A DNA stretch of 19,398 bases from DATELY01 sp040513115. Its GTDB lineage: Bacteria; Pseudomonadota; Gammaproteobacteria; Steroidobacterales; Steroidobacteraceae. Both the position numbers and the translations under genes were made by a program. Below are positions 1-7,314 of this stretch, in pieces. The DNA lies in assembly GCA_040513115.1 (NCBI GenBank), contig JBEVDW010000005.1, forward strand, positions 1 to 19,398. The letters run 5' to 3'. The notes under the pieces were generated by a model that was not told where the DNA came from, did no database searches, and worked only from the letters and a program-made list of their open reading frames with translations. Position 1 is the first letter of the stretch. Every line of letters starts with the position of its first letter.

Positions 1-786
1 GGCCGTGGATGCCATCACGAGTTCTGGATGGCGATGCGTGACGATGAAGTCCATGCCGGGGAAGGCCTTCGCGAGCGCGCTTTCCGTTCCGAGCAAGCAC
101 GGTGTCTTGAGGATCCAGCGGCGGCGCAGGCCCTCGAAGTGCTGCCACTGCAGGTACTGGAGGATGCGCCGCACGTCGTCGAACATGTGACACGGATCCT
201 GCGCCAGGACCCATTGAATGTAGCTCGGGACGTTCAGATGCGCAGCATGCTGATAGAGGCTGTTGAAACCCGCATCGAGCAGCACCTGTTCTTCTTCCGT
301 CTCCTCGGTGTACATGGGATGTCCCGTCGCGAAGAGCGGTGCGCGTTGCTTCATCCAGCTTAGATAACGATCCGCCACGGGGATGCGCGGATCGGGTGTC
401 TGGCGTTCGTCGGAGAACGGCGCGAAGTTGTACGCCTGCCAGAACTTCATCGAATGGAAGTCGCCCGTAGCAGCCAGCATGCGATGAAGCTTGGTCGAAC
501 CTGTGCGCGGCAGGCTCGTGATGAACACCGGCGGCAGGATCTCCTCTTCGAGAATCTCAGGATGTGCCACCAGGTCGCGGCGCATGCGTAAGCGGTTCTC
601 CAGCAAACGCAGCAGCTCGAGGCGGAAGCGTGCTTCGTTCTCTGCGGTGAGGTGCGCCTCGGTGTTGATGGAATTGACGAGCACCTGCAGTCCTTCGGTG
701 AACTGCATATCGCCGTAGTCGCTCAGCCCGCTTGCGGCCTGCGCATCCTTCAGCAGCGCATCGACGGACAGCATCCGCTTCACCAT
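1..786 (-). CDS. Sulfotransferase family protein (3' end outside window)
   Basis: Open from ATG at 786 to the left edge: 262 codons with no stop, so the C-terminus is missing. The family transfers a sulfuryl group from PAPS to a hydroxyl or amine. The PAPS 5'-phosphosulfate loop is visible as LPRTGST at about residues 92-98, after an N-terminal helical region. The 3'-phosphate region is visible as IVTHRHPELVMAS at about 248-260. This long bacterial type, with an N-terminal extension of about 85 residues before the loop, is common in mycobacteria and in steroid- or lipid-degrading proteobacteria; its substrates are mostly unknown. The start overlaps the upstream DUF1214 gene by 7 bases (ATGGTGA), suggesting translational coupling as the last visible gene of a minus-strand operon. 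Family assignment is secure; the substrate is not predictable. Confidence 0.9.
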   Translation of the reverse strand, partial: MVKRMLSVDALLKDAQAASGLSDYGDMQFTEGLQVLVNSINTEAHLTAENEARFRLELLRLLENRLRMRRDLVAHPEILEEEILPPVFITSLPRTGSTKLHRMLAATGDFHSMKFWQAYNFAPFSDERQTPDPRIPVADRYLSWMKQRAPLFATGHPMYTEETEEEQVLLDAGFNSLYQHAAHLNVPSYIQWVLAQDPCHMFDDVRRILQYLQWQHFEGLRRRWILKTPCLLGTESALAKAFPGMDFIVTHRHPELVMASTA

Positions 787-2036
787 CTGCGCCGCAGTTG
801 AGCGCCCTTGCGACGCAGGCGGATCGCAGCATCGCGCTGTTCAGCGCTGACTTTCGGTGTGCTCGCGGGCAAGTGCTTGTGCAGGTCTGCAAGGCGGACT
901 TTCGTGATCGTGGGTTGCGTCTTGCGTTCGCACGTGTCGAGTCGGCCCCAGATGAAGCCGGCTTTGTAGCCCATGTTGTCGAGCCAGTTCGGCACGCCCG
1001 GATCCTGCGCCGAGATCACGATGCGAATGGTGTCGTCACTGTCAGGCTTCGCTGTGAAGCCGTTGAGACTCACCTGGCGATTCATGAAGTCCAGCGTGTT
1101 CATCATTTCGCTGCCCAGATGCAGGTTCCAGTAGCGACACTTGCCAGGGCTCATCTCGTAGATCAGCGCTTCGTCCTGCGCGAGCTCGAAGCGTCCACAG
1201 ATGTACATCTGCGCACCGCGGCCGCCCTGGTCGTGAGTGAAGTCGATCAGCACGATCTTCTCGCCATTGGCGACGCCCCACGCCGTCTTCCAATTCATCT
1301 TCTCGGCTTCGGCCGGACCGATGGCCAGCTTGAGCCAGCGCTCCGTCCATCCCGGAATGCCGTCCAACGCGGCTTTGATCTGTGCCGCCGTTTGCCGCGG
1401 CCTGGCTGCTGGACGATCCAGGCGCTCGATGGCGAGACGTGCGTCGACCTCCTTCAACCAGTCGTACGAGAGCTGGCGCACCAGGAGGTAGTTGCTGTTG
1501 GGCGGCAACCGCCGCCAGTCGCCCGTGTAGCCCTTGGGCCGCTCGGCGCTCAGGATGAATTCGAAGGCGCCATCCTTGCCGAGGGTGAACTCATCGATGT
1601 CATAGTTCGCGAGCGTCGGGCCGTAGCTTTTGTCTTTATTGCGCCGCCCGTACGCGAACATCGGGCTGTCGCCGACCTGAAAGTCGACGATGTAGACGCT
1701 GCCGCGATAGCCGGAGATCTTGTAGACGCCATCGTCATCGAGCGGCGAGAACTGCTGGACATTGTCCGGGTTCAGATTGCCGCCGTTGTTGAACACCTGC
1801 GTCCAGTTCGGCACGAAGTCCGGGTGCTCCGGGCTCGCGTAGACGAGCTGCATGTAGCCGGCGCCGAACTCGGAATACATGAAGCGAAACATTTCCTGAC
1901 GGATCTGTGGATCCGCCGCAGGTGGATACATCCGCGCGATCTGCTCACCGAGCGGCAGTAACGGCTCGATATAGGCGCGCCACTCTCTGTCTGCGATCTT
2001 CGCGATCTCTTCGGCTTGCGGATTGGGTGAGTTCAT
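780..2036 (-). CDS. DUF1214 domain-containing protein
   Basis: A 418-residue protein with ATG at 2036. The C-terminal third (about residues 270-385) carries the DUF1214 pattern: a run of beta-strands, YWNLHLGSEMMNTLD, and the late signature PNWLDNMGYKAGFIWGR, which corresponds to the usual NWLDxxGHxxG segment of the family. No signal peptide or membrane segment is seen. The biochemical function of DUF1214 proteins is unknown. They are often met beside P450s, SDRs and sulfotransferases in steroid or hydrocarbon catabolic regions, and that is the setting here. The start overlaps the SDR stop by 4 bases (ATGA) and the stop overlaps the sulfotransferase start by 7 bases, so the three genes are almost certainly co-transcribed. 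The C-terminal tail is strongly basic (RLRRKGAQLRRRW). Confidence 0.8.
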   Translation of the reverse strand: MNSPNPQAEEIAKIADREWRAYIEPLLPLGEQIARMYPPAADPQIRQEMFRFMYSEFGAGYMQLVYASPEHPDFVPNWTQVFNNGGNLNPDNVQQFSPLDDDGVYKISGYRGSVYIVDFQVGDSPMFAYGRRNKDKSYGPTLANYDIDEFTLGKDGAFEFILSAERPKGYTGDWRRLPPNSNYLLVRQLSYDWLKEVDARLAIERLDRPAARPRQTAAQIKAALDGIPGWTERWLKLAIGPAEAEKMNWKTAWGVANGEKIVLIDFTHDQGGRGAQMYICGRFELAQDEALIYEMSPGKCRYWNLHLGSEMMNTLDFMNRQVSLNGFTAKPDSDDTIRIVISAQDPGVPNWLDNMGYKAGFIWGRLDTCERKTQPTITKVRLADLHKHLPASTPKVSAEQRDAAIRLRRKGAQLRRRW

Positions 2037-2839
2037 CGTTGTCCTTCCTTTTCAGAGTCGATCGACTCGTAAGCTCCCTTGGGAAAGTCCTCCGGGTACG
2101 GAGCCCGGCGCAGATTGTGGCCGCCATCGACCGGCAACCAGGCTCCCGTGGCGAAGCATTCATCCGACGAGAGCCACAGACACGCCGCAGCGATGTCGTC
2201 CGCGGTCGCCGCACGCTTCAGCGGCACTTCCTTCAGGACCGCATCCAGCACGCCTGGCATGGCGCGGAATGGCTCGCTCATCGGTGTGGCGATGAGGGAC
2301 GGCACGACCACGTTGGCGCGGATGCCGTGCGACGCCAACTCGACGGCGGCGTAGCGCATCATCAGGTTCGTCGCCGCCTTTGCGCACGCGTAAGCCACCT
2401 GTCCCGGCACTACGTTGGTCGATGCAAGCGACGAGATGACCGTGATCGCCCCGCCATCGTTCATGACTTCGGCAATCGAGCGCACGAAGCAGAACGGACC
2501 CATGAAGTTCACCCCGAGTGCTTCCATGAGATCGGCTGGCGTCGTGCTGGCGATCGTTCCTGCTTGCGGCCACCCCGCGGCATAGATGGCGATGTCGACG
2601 CGGCCCGGTTGCTTGGCGCATTCCTGCGCCAGTGCAGCGATGTCTTCGGGCTTGCTCGCATCGCAGCGGACGGCATGGCCTTTGATGCGATCGGCGAGAC
2701 GTTGCAAGGAAGCGAGATTCCGCGCCGCGACGACGACGTCTGCTCCTTCACGAGCCAGCCGCTCGGCGATGACCCAACCCGTGCCCCCCTCGGCCGATGC
2801 ACCCACGACGACCGCTTTCTTGCCTGCGAACCGCGTCAT
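2033..2839 (-). CDS. SDR family NAD(P)-dependent oxidoreductase
   Basis: A 268-residue protein; ATG at 2839 is preceded by GGGGG at 2848-2852, 8 bases upstream. Short-chain dehydrogenases interconvert alcohols and ketones using NAD(P). Visible features are an N-terminal beta strand and glycine-rich turn (VVGASAEGGTGWVIAERLA, residues 11-29), D60 for the adenine ring, YAAG (86-89) in place of NNAG, the active-site serine region ITVISSLAS (132-140, S136 or S137), and Y150-x3-K154 in YACAK. The C-terminus has the usual G-x-x-x-x-VDGG segment (232-240). The glycine motif has extra residues compared with the classical TGxxxGIG. Overlaps the DUF1214 start by 4 bases. The substrate cannot be read from sequence; a hydroxysteroid or terpene alcohol is plausible only from the neighbours. 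Confidence 0.9.
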   Translation of the reverse strand: MTRFAGKKAVVVGASAEGGTGWVIAERLAREGADVVVAARNLASLQRLADRIKGHAVRCDASKPEDIAALAQECAKQPGRVDIAIYAAGWPQAGTIASTTPADLMEALGVNFMGPFCFVRSIAEVMNDGGAITVISSLASTNVVPGQVAYACAKAATNLMMRYAAVELASHGIRANVVVPSLIATPMSEPFRAMPGVLDAVLKEVPLKRAATADDIAAACLWLSSDECFATGAWLPVDGGHNLRRAPYPEDFPKGAYESIDSEKEGQR

Positions 2840-2869
2840 CGGTGTTTCCCCCTCGTGCCGACAGCAGCA

Positions 2870-3256
2870 TCAACCATGCGCGGCTTCCGTGGATTCGCCA
2901 ATACGAACCAGGCGCAGCGGCGGCGAGACGAGCGCGTGGAAGGCGAAGCTGGCAAAGGGCTCGATGTCGTGCTGAAGCACGGCATTCGAAATGGAAGCGA
3001 AACGGCGCAACAGGGCCTCGATGGTCAATCGCAGTTCTGTACGGCCGAGAACGTTGCCGACACAGAAGTGCTTGCCGTGACCGAAGGTCGAGTGCTTGCG
3101 GACATCGGCGCGCGTCACCAGGAGGGCGTTCTTCTCGGGATTCGATGCGGTCAAACGCAGCAGCGGCGTGGAGAGGCGACAGTCGGCGCGGAAGCGCATC
3201 GGGCACTGGCTCGTGGCTTCGTCATAGTCTCGCTTGGGCAGCTCGTCATAGTGCAT
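2870..3256 (-). pseudogene. Cytochrome P450 remnant, C-terminal heme-binding part only
   Basis: An open frame of 128 codons (ATG 3256) contains the P450 heme loop FGHGKHFCVG (residues 58-67, axial Cys65), the following L-helix GRTELRLTIEALLRRF, and the end-of-protein segment PFASFAFHALVSPPLRL seen in bacterial P450s. The oxygen-activating I-helix, the ExxR motif and the substrate-binding half, roughly 300 residues, are absent. The first 35 residues do not resemble a P450. Only 132 bases separate this frame from the next gene, so the rest is not hiding upstream in another frame. It is best read as the relic of a deleted P450 inside the operon. Whether the remnant is translated is unknown, and no catalysis is expected. 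An intact P450 begins at 18889. Confidence 0.8.
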
Positions 3257-3388
3257 CCTGGGCAGGGATAGTAGCGAAGGCCCATCGCGACACCTTGTCG
3301 ATGCTGGAACAGAGTCTGGTGAAAAATGGAACTGCGTGCCGGCCTTGAAAGACGATGTCGCGCTGCGGCGAATCGAGTCTTCAATGGC

Positions 3389-3871
3389 TCAGACCGGCGT
3401 TCTCATCAAGGCGTTCGCCGCCAGCTGGATGTCGCGCTGACCGAGTCGGTGCAGGTATGCATGCAGCTGCGTCTTGAATTCCCCTTTGGCATCCTGACCT
3501 GCCACGCTTTCGATCAATCGCGTGAGTAGCGCCTGATAGTCGTGATTCTCGCGTGCCGCCGCATTGGCGTCGAACCATGTGTCCTGCGGAGGGTAGTCCT
3601 GCAAGGCGGTCTTCAAGGCATCGCGCAGGCTGTTGTCCAAGCCAAGAATGTCGGCATGCCCGGCAGCGTCAGCAAGCAGCACCCGCAGCTCGCGGTTGTC
3701 ATCGAACAGAAAACGCGCTTCGTGGGTGACGCGCGCCTCGATGTTGGCAAGCAGCATGAGACAGGAACGCACGTTGCTCGCGGGTGCAGCCTGCGACTCA
3801 AGGTGCGGCAGCACCTCGCGTTCGAGACTGTCGCTCACGGCCTTGAGCAGATGCTGAACGCTGACGTTCAT
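3389..3871 (-). CDS. DUF6285-like small helical protein
   Basis: A 160-residue protein, probably all-helical. It starts at ATG 3871, overlapping the stop of the upstream phosphotransferase-like gene by 4 bases (ATGA). The N-terminal pattern (LLKAVSDSLEREVLPHLE, then SCLMLLANIEARVTHEARF) resembles DUF6285 proteins, small partners commonly encoded directly after a phosphotransferase-family gene and often near an acyl-CoA dehydrogenase. That likeness is from memory and was not tested. No catalytic motif, signal peptide or membrane segment is seen. The coupling to the gene at 3868-4929 suggests the two proteins act together, but the function of this pair is not established. No acyl-CoA dehydrogenase gene is present in the window. 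Confidence 0.65.
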   Translation of the reverse strand: MNVSVQHLLKAVSDSLEREVLPHLESQAAPASNVRSCLMLLANIEARVTHEARFLFDDNRELRVLLADAAGHADILGLDNSLRDALKTALQDYPPQDTWFDANAAARENHDYQALLTRLIESVAGQDAKGEFKTQLHAYLHRLGQRDIQLAANALMRTPV

Positions 3872-4929
3872 GCGGCGCGCTCCTCACGGAAGTAGGAGCT
3901 CTGTTCGGCGCTCAACAGAGACCATGCATCGACGAGGTTCTTGCCTATGCATTGGCCGAGTCGATGCTCGATACCCTTCGTCAACACCACGCCGAAGCTC
4001 AGGTTTGCGATGCGCGAATCGATGCCGTCCAACTGATGCTTGGCCATGTAGGTGATCGCCAGCACGAGCATCTTGAACCACGTCACGAACGCACCGCCCG
4101 CCAGCCTCTCTGCCGAGACTTTGCTCCCCACGATCTGTTCATAGTGGCGCAACGTCTCGCCGAAGTCGGCGAGCGTCAGCGTGCCCTGCGAGAAACTGAG
4201 GTCAAGCACGCCATCGCCGATTGCAGCCAGCTCCCAATCGCTCATCGCAACGATCTTCTCGCCCTGGAAGATTTCCTCGCCGATGCCGTTGTTGCCCTTC
4301 ATGAGTGACAGCCGCGGTGTTTCGCGCGGCAGCGTTGCGTCGAGCCAGCAACCGGCTTCCTCGATGATGGGATACGGACCGGGACGGCGCTCGCGCCAGC
4401 ACGCGCGCCACTTGCGCAGCTCGAAACGCAGCGCATCCTCCGGATCCGGGGGAACGTCCATGAAGGAGTCGAAGCCGTAGCGCTTCCAGTCCAGCGTGTG
4501 CACGAGCGCCAGCTTCTCGGCACATTCCAGTGCAACGCGGCGGCGCACCTGGCTGCCGCGTTCGGAATTTTCCGTGAGCCCGTCGATGGTCATGCTGCCA
4601 TCCACCAGGCGTCGCACCATGTGCGGCCGGCCGCCTCCGAACTCGATGCCTGCGTCGTACCAGAGTGGTTCCGCCACAGGCACAGGCGACTTCCACAGCC
4701 GCGCATAGGTTTCGTATTCGTGGCGCAGTGAATGCGGGCACGAGCCGCCCCATGGATAGTCCAGGCGCACGGCGAAATTCTGCGGCTCGCCGGAAGGGGT
4801 CTCAGCGAAGACGAGCAGCGTCTCGCGCGAAATGCCCGGAAACGTTTGCTTGAACTTGCGAACGTTAAGGGCGGTGCCGAGCCTGTGCGACAAATAGTCC
4901 CGCACCTGTTGCTGTGTCACGCTGCTCAT
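3868..4929 (-). CDS. Phosphotransferase-family (APH-like) protein lacking the HGD motif
   Basis: A 353-residue protein from ATG 4929, chosen because GGAG (4937-4940) lies 7 bases upstream and this start does not overlap the previous gene. An ATG at 4977 would add 16 residues and overlap it by 29 bases. The fold is that of the aminoglycoside-phosphotransferase / acyl-CoA-dehydrogenase-associated family: an N-lobe with FAVRLDYPWGG (52-62) and a C-lobe with AMSDWELAAIGDGVLDLSF (228-246). D231 is the expected metal-binding aspartate. The catalytic loop, normally HGDxxxxN, instead reads LMKGNNGIGEEIF (209-221): His is Lys and the catalytic Asp is Asn213. Phosphoryl transfer may therefore be lost or use another base. 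It forms a translationally coupled pair with the DUF6285-like gene downstream. The small-molecule substrate is unknown. Confidence 0.8.
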   Translation of the reverse strand: MSSVTQQQVRDYLSHRLGTALNVRKFKQTFPGISRETLLVFAETPSGEPQNFAVRLDYPWGGSCPHSLRHEYETYARLWKSPVPVAEPLWYDAGIEFGGGRPHMVRRLVDGSMTIDGLTENSERGSQVRRRVALECAEKLALVHTLDWKRYGFDSFMDVPPDPEDALRFELRKWRACWRERRPGPYPIIEEAGCWLDATLPRETPRLSLMKGNNGIGEEIFQGEKIVAMSDWELAAIGDGVLDLSFSQGTLTLADFGETLRHYEQIVGSKVSAERLAGGAFVTWFKMLVLAITYMAKHQLDGIDSRIANLSFGVVLTKGIEHRLGQCIGKNLVDAWSLLSAEQSSYFREERAA

Positions 4930-4936
4930 GCCGATG

Positions 4937-4940
4937 CTCC
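4937..4940 (-). promoter_or_regulatory. Ribosome binding site deciding the 4929 start
   Basis: On the minus strand GGAG lies 7 bases before ATG 4929. The in-frame ATG at 4977 has no comparable site at good spacing and lies inside the preceding gene, so 4929 is preferred. Confidence 0.6.
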
Positions 4941-4948
4941 GTGTTCGT

Positions 4949-6013
4949 TCATACGCCCAGCGCCCCGAGCGTGTCATGGTCGCTCATCGCAACACCATAG
5001 CGTTCGCCCATCGCCGCGACATACTCGCGCGCTTGCATGCTGGGCGGCAGCACGCCCCAGTTCATGCCTTGAATGAGATGGCGGCGGTAATCATCCCACG
5101 CTTCTGCGAGATCGAGCCGCGGCCCACCATGTGCTGCCAGCTGAGCGAAATAGCGATGCACGAGATCATCCTCGTGCGCGCGCCGATCCTGCACGGTCAT
5201 TGCACCTGTAATGAAGTAGGCCACGTCGATCGCCCAGTTCGAGAGGTTCGGTGCGCCCCAGTCGATGAAGAAGGGCTGGCCTGCCGGATCGATGCACGTG
5301 TTTCCCAAGTGCGCATCGCCGTGCACGAGGCACTGCGAATGCGTTTCATCGTAACGCCACAACGCGTGCCAGCCCTTGAGGCTGCGCTCGCGGTCGGCGA
5401 CGTACGGCAACAGGCGATACGCCTCGGGATCCGCGGCGCGCTCCTGCCAATGCTTCTCTGACATGAGGAAGTCCGTATAGCCACGATGGGCGGGAGAACC
5501 GACCTGCAGCCACGAAACATCCGGAAAACGCTTGCCCCAAGTCGAGCCGTGCAGGATCGCAAGGATGTCCAGTGCCTTGCTCACGAGCTCCGGCGACCAG
5601 GGTTCGGTGGGCGCGCCAAACGTGAAGTTCGCGGCCGCCAGGTTGTCCAGGATCAGAAGCCCCATGCCGGGTTCGGAACCGGCAAACCAATGACGCGCGA
5701 GCGGTACACCGAGCTTGGGCGCGAGATCGGCGTAGAAACCAGCCTCCATCTGCGTGCCCGTCATGCTGATGTCCAAGGTTTTGCGCAGGCGCTCGTCGAG
5801 CTCGCCTTTGATGCACAGCTTGTTGGGGATCGAATACGACTGCGCGCCCGGGTCGTAACGCACATCCACGAGCACCTTCGTCGCGGTACCCCAGATGATT
5901 TTCTCGATGGTCAGTGCGGTCACATGAATTCCAGGGCAATGCGACTGCAGTGCCTCGGTCAACCAGGGAGCCGTGAGCTCTTCGACGGTGCGCGGCAGCT
6001 TGGTTTGAGTCAT
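4949..6013 (-). CDS. Phosphotransferase (APH/CHK-like kinase) with intact catalytic motifs
   Basis: A 354-residue kinase-fold protein, ATG at 6013. It has a likely ATP-lysine in LCIKG (K69), the Brenner motif LVHGDAHLGN (229-238; H231, D233, N238) and the metal-binding FIDWG (249-253, D251). The overall look, including GLLILDNL (118-125), is close to the EcKL/CHK kinase-like group that phosphorylates small hydroxylated molecules; in insects some act on ecdysteroids. Bacterial members are common in steroid- or lipid-catabolic regions and have unknown substrates. It lies 20 bases after the AraC-type gene (stop 6034) and 19 bases before the next phosphotransferase-like gene, consistent with one transcript. 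No strong Shine-Dalgarno precedes the start. Family confident; substrate unknown. Confidence 0.85.
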   Translation of the reverse strand: MTQTKLPRTVEELTAPWLTEALQSHCPGIHVTALTIEKIIWGTATKVLVDVRYDPGAQSYSIPNKLCIKGELDERLRKTLDISMTGTQMEAGFYADLAPKLGVPLARHWFAGSEPGMGLLILDNLAAANFTFGAPTEPWSPELVSKALDILAILHGSTWGKRFPDVSWLQVGSPAHRGYTDFLMSEKHWQERAADPEAYRLLPYVADRERSLKGWHALWRYDETHSQCLVHGDAHLGNTCIDPAGQPFFIDWGAPNLSNWAIDVAYFITGAMTVQDRRAHEDDLVHRYFAQLAAHGGPRLDLAEAWDDYRRHLIQGMNWGVLPPSMQAREYVAAMGERYGVAMSDHDTLGALGV

Positions 6014-6033
6014 AGGGTTGCGTGAATTCTCGC

Positions 6034-7026
6034 TCAGCTGGACTGCATCGATGCGCGCGCTTCATGGCGCAGGTCCACACTCGGTGCGACGCCGAAGCGT
6101 GACTTATATGCCTTGGAAAAATGACACGGGTCCGTGAAGCCCCAGCTCGCCGCGATCTCGACGACCGTGCGATGCGATTGCGCTGCGTCGCGTAGCGCCT
6201 GCTGGCATTGTTGTAACCGGCGTTCTCGAATGTAACGCCAGGCAGAATCCGACTGCGACGCGAAGGCCGTATGGAGATAGCGCGTGGAGACCCGACAGTA
6301 CTTGGCGACATCTGCCGCACTCAAGCTCGCGTCCGCGAGATGTGCCTCGATGAATGCTTTGGCGCGCTCGAGGGTGCGTTCGAGCGCAGATCGGCCGTGC
6401 CGCACCTTCGCGCTCACGTCGGCGGTGCGTTCGGCGTAGGCGCAGAACATCTCGAGCAAGCCTCCGCCGACCGCCTCGCCCGTGGTCTCATCCAGAGATC
6501 CGACGCTCAACGCCCAATCGAGCGTCGAGCGGATCGCGCCCGCCATTGCCGGCGTCATACGAATGAAGTGGCCGCACAGATCATCGATCGTCGGGACGCG
6601 AAGTCGCAGTAGAGCCGCAGGCAACCGCAGCACGGCGGCCTCGAACTCGGAGTGGCGTGTCATGCCGCGCTGAATCGTCTCGAAGGGCGTATCGGTCGGC
6701 AGGAACACGAAGCTGCGCGAAGGGACCTCTTCGACATGCCCGCGATAGCTCACGGTGTAGCGCGCGTAGAGGGGAATGCACAGCAAGAAGTACCGTGCGT
6801 CATCTTGCAGGATGTGGGCACGGGTGCGCTCCGCCATGTGAAACCCCATGGCCCGGTAATGCAGCAGGTTGACCGAGCCGAGCCGCACATAGTTGAAGCG
6901 CGCTCGCAGGATGTCCGTTTCTTCCCGGGCGCCCAATCGCATCGCGCAAGCGGTGCTCGCCAGTGAATCCAGGAGCATTCGGCTCTCATAGCCACAAGAC
7001 GCACGGGTCAAGCCAGCTGTGCCCAT
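6034..7026 (-). CDS. AraC-family transcriptional regulator (AraC-binding-like N-domain)
   Basis: 330 residues from ATG 7026. GGGGG at 7036-7040 supports this start; a TTG two codons earlier is also in frame. The N-terminal about 190 residues are cupin-like, of the kind found in AraC_binding_2 regulators (RSFVFLPTDTPFETIQRG). The C-terminal about 100 residues hold the double helix-turn-helix: LSAADVAKYCRVSTRYLH near 235-252 and TVVEIAASWGFTDPCHFSKAY near 287-307, ending in SRFGVAPS. It heads the minus-strand cluster and is divergent from the membrane protein at 7315, so it probably controls one or both units. The 289-base region between them has an inverted repeat at 7135-7158. The inducer is unknown. 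Confidence 0.92.
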   Translation of the reverse strand: MGTAGLTRASCGYESRMLLDSLASTACAMRLGAREETDILRARFNYVRLGSVNLLHYRAMGFHMAERTRAHILQDDARYFLLCIPLYARYTVSYRGHVEEVPSRSFVFLPTDTPFETIQRGMTRHSEFEAAVLRLPAALLRLRVPTIDDLCGHFIRMTPAMAGAIRSTLDWALSVGSLDETTGEAVGGGLLEMFCAYAERTADVSAKVRHGRSALERTLERAKAFIEAHLADASLSAADVAKYCRVSTRYLHTAFASQSDSAWRYIRERRLQQCQQALRDAAQSHRTVVEIAASWGFTDPCHFSKAYKSRFGVAPSVDLRHEARASMQSS

Positions 7027-7314
7027 TGGCAAAGTCCCCCTAGAACAACGTCTAACGTTGAGCGCGTCGCCGAAGCATTTCGCGTTGAGACGCTCAGGTC
7101 GATGCGCAGCTTATGGCCGTCTGCGACCCAGTCGGGTGACCTTGCTGCTGCGGTCACCTCGGCAGAGTTCTGTAGCGGCCAAGCTATCACAGCACCAGGA
7201 CGGGCGCACTCAGCTACGAGGGAGACGGTCGCTGGCATAAAGTACACTCGGTGCAACTGCATTGACACGGCGCGGCATCGTGAGCAGATTAGAAGAAAAC
7301 CAGCGAGTGCCGAC
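7027..7314. other. Divergent intergenic region between AraC gene and AveC-like gene
   Basis: 288 bases with no credible gene. They contain the inverted repeat at 7135-7158 and a short inverted repeat CAACG-TCTAA-CGTTG at 7046-7060 just upstream of the AraC start. A TTGACA hexamer lies at 7262-7267 on the plus strand but has no good -10 box at 17 bases. TACACT at 7243-7248 is -10-like but lacks a -35. No promoter can be fixed by eye. Confidence 0.5.
7135..7158. promoter_or_regulatory. Candidate operator: inverted repeat GGTGACC-N10-GGTCACC
   Basis: Two perfect 7-base arms with a 10-base spacer, centre-to-centre 17 bases, in the middle of the divergent AraC / membrane-protein region. It is followed by coding-free sequence, not a T-run, so it is not an intrinsic terminator. 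Binding by the AraC-type regulator or another protein is inference. Confidence 0.35.

Noticed and set aside
732..1961. Long plus-strand open frame of about 409 codons
   Set aside because: It is antisense to the DUF1214 gene; its Arg/Ala/Val/His-rich composition and lack of any recognisable motif mark it as a GC-driven shadow.
1907..3271. Plus-strand open frame of about 454 codons
   Set aside because: Antisense to the SDR and the P450 remnant, both of which have clear family motifs. No ribosome binding site and no protein-like hydrophobic pattern.
7151..7158. GCGGTCACC shared by the regions upstream of AveC-like gene 1 and of the P450 as a common regulator motif
   Set aside because: The same nine bases also occur inside the E1-alpha coding sequence near 17390, so the match is not specific to control regions.
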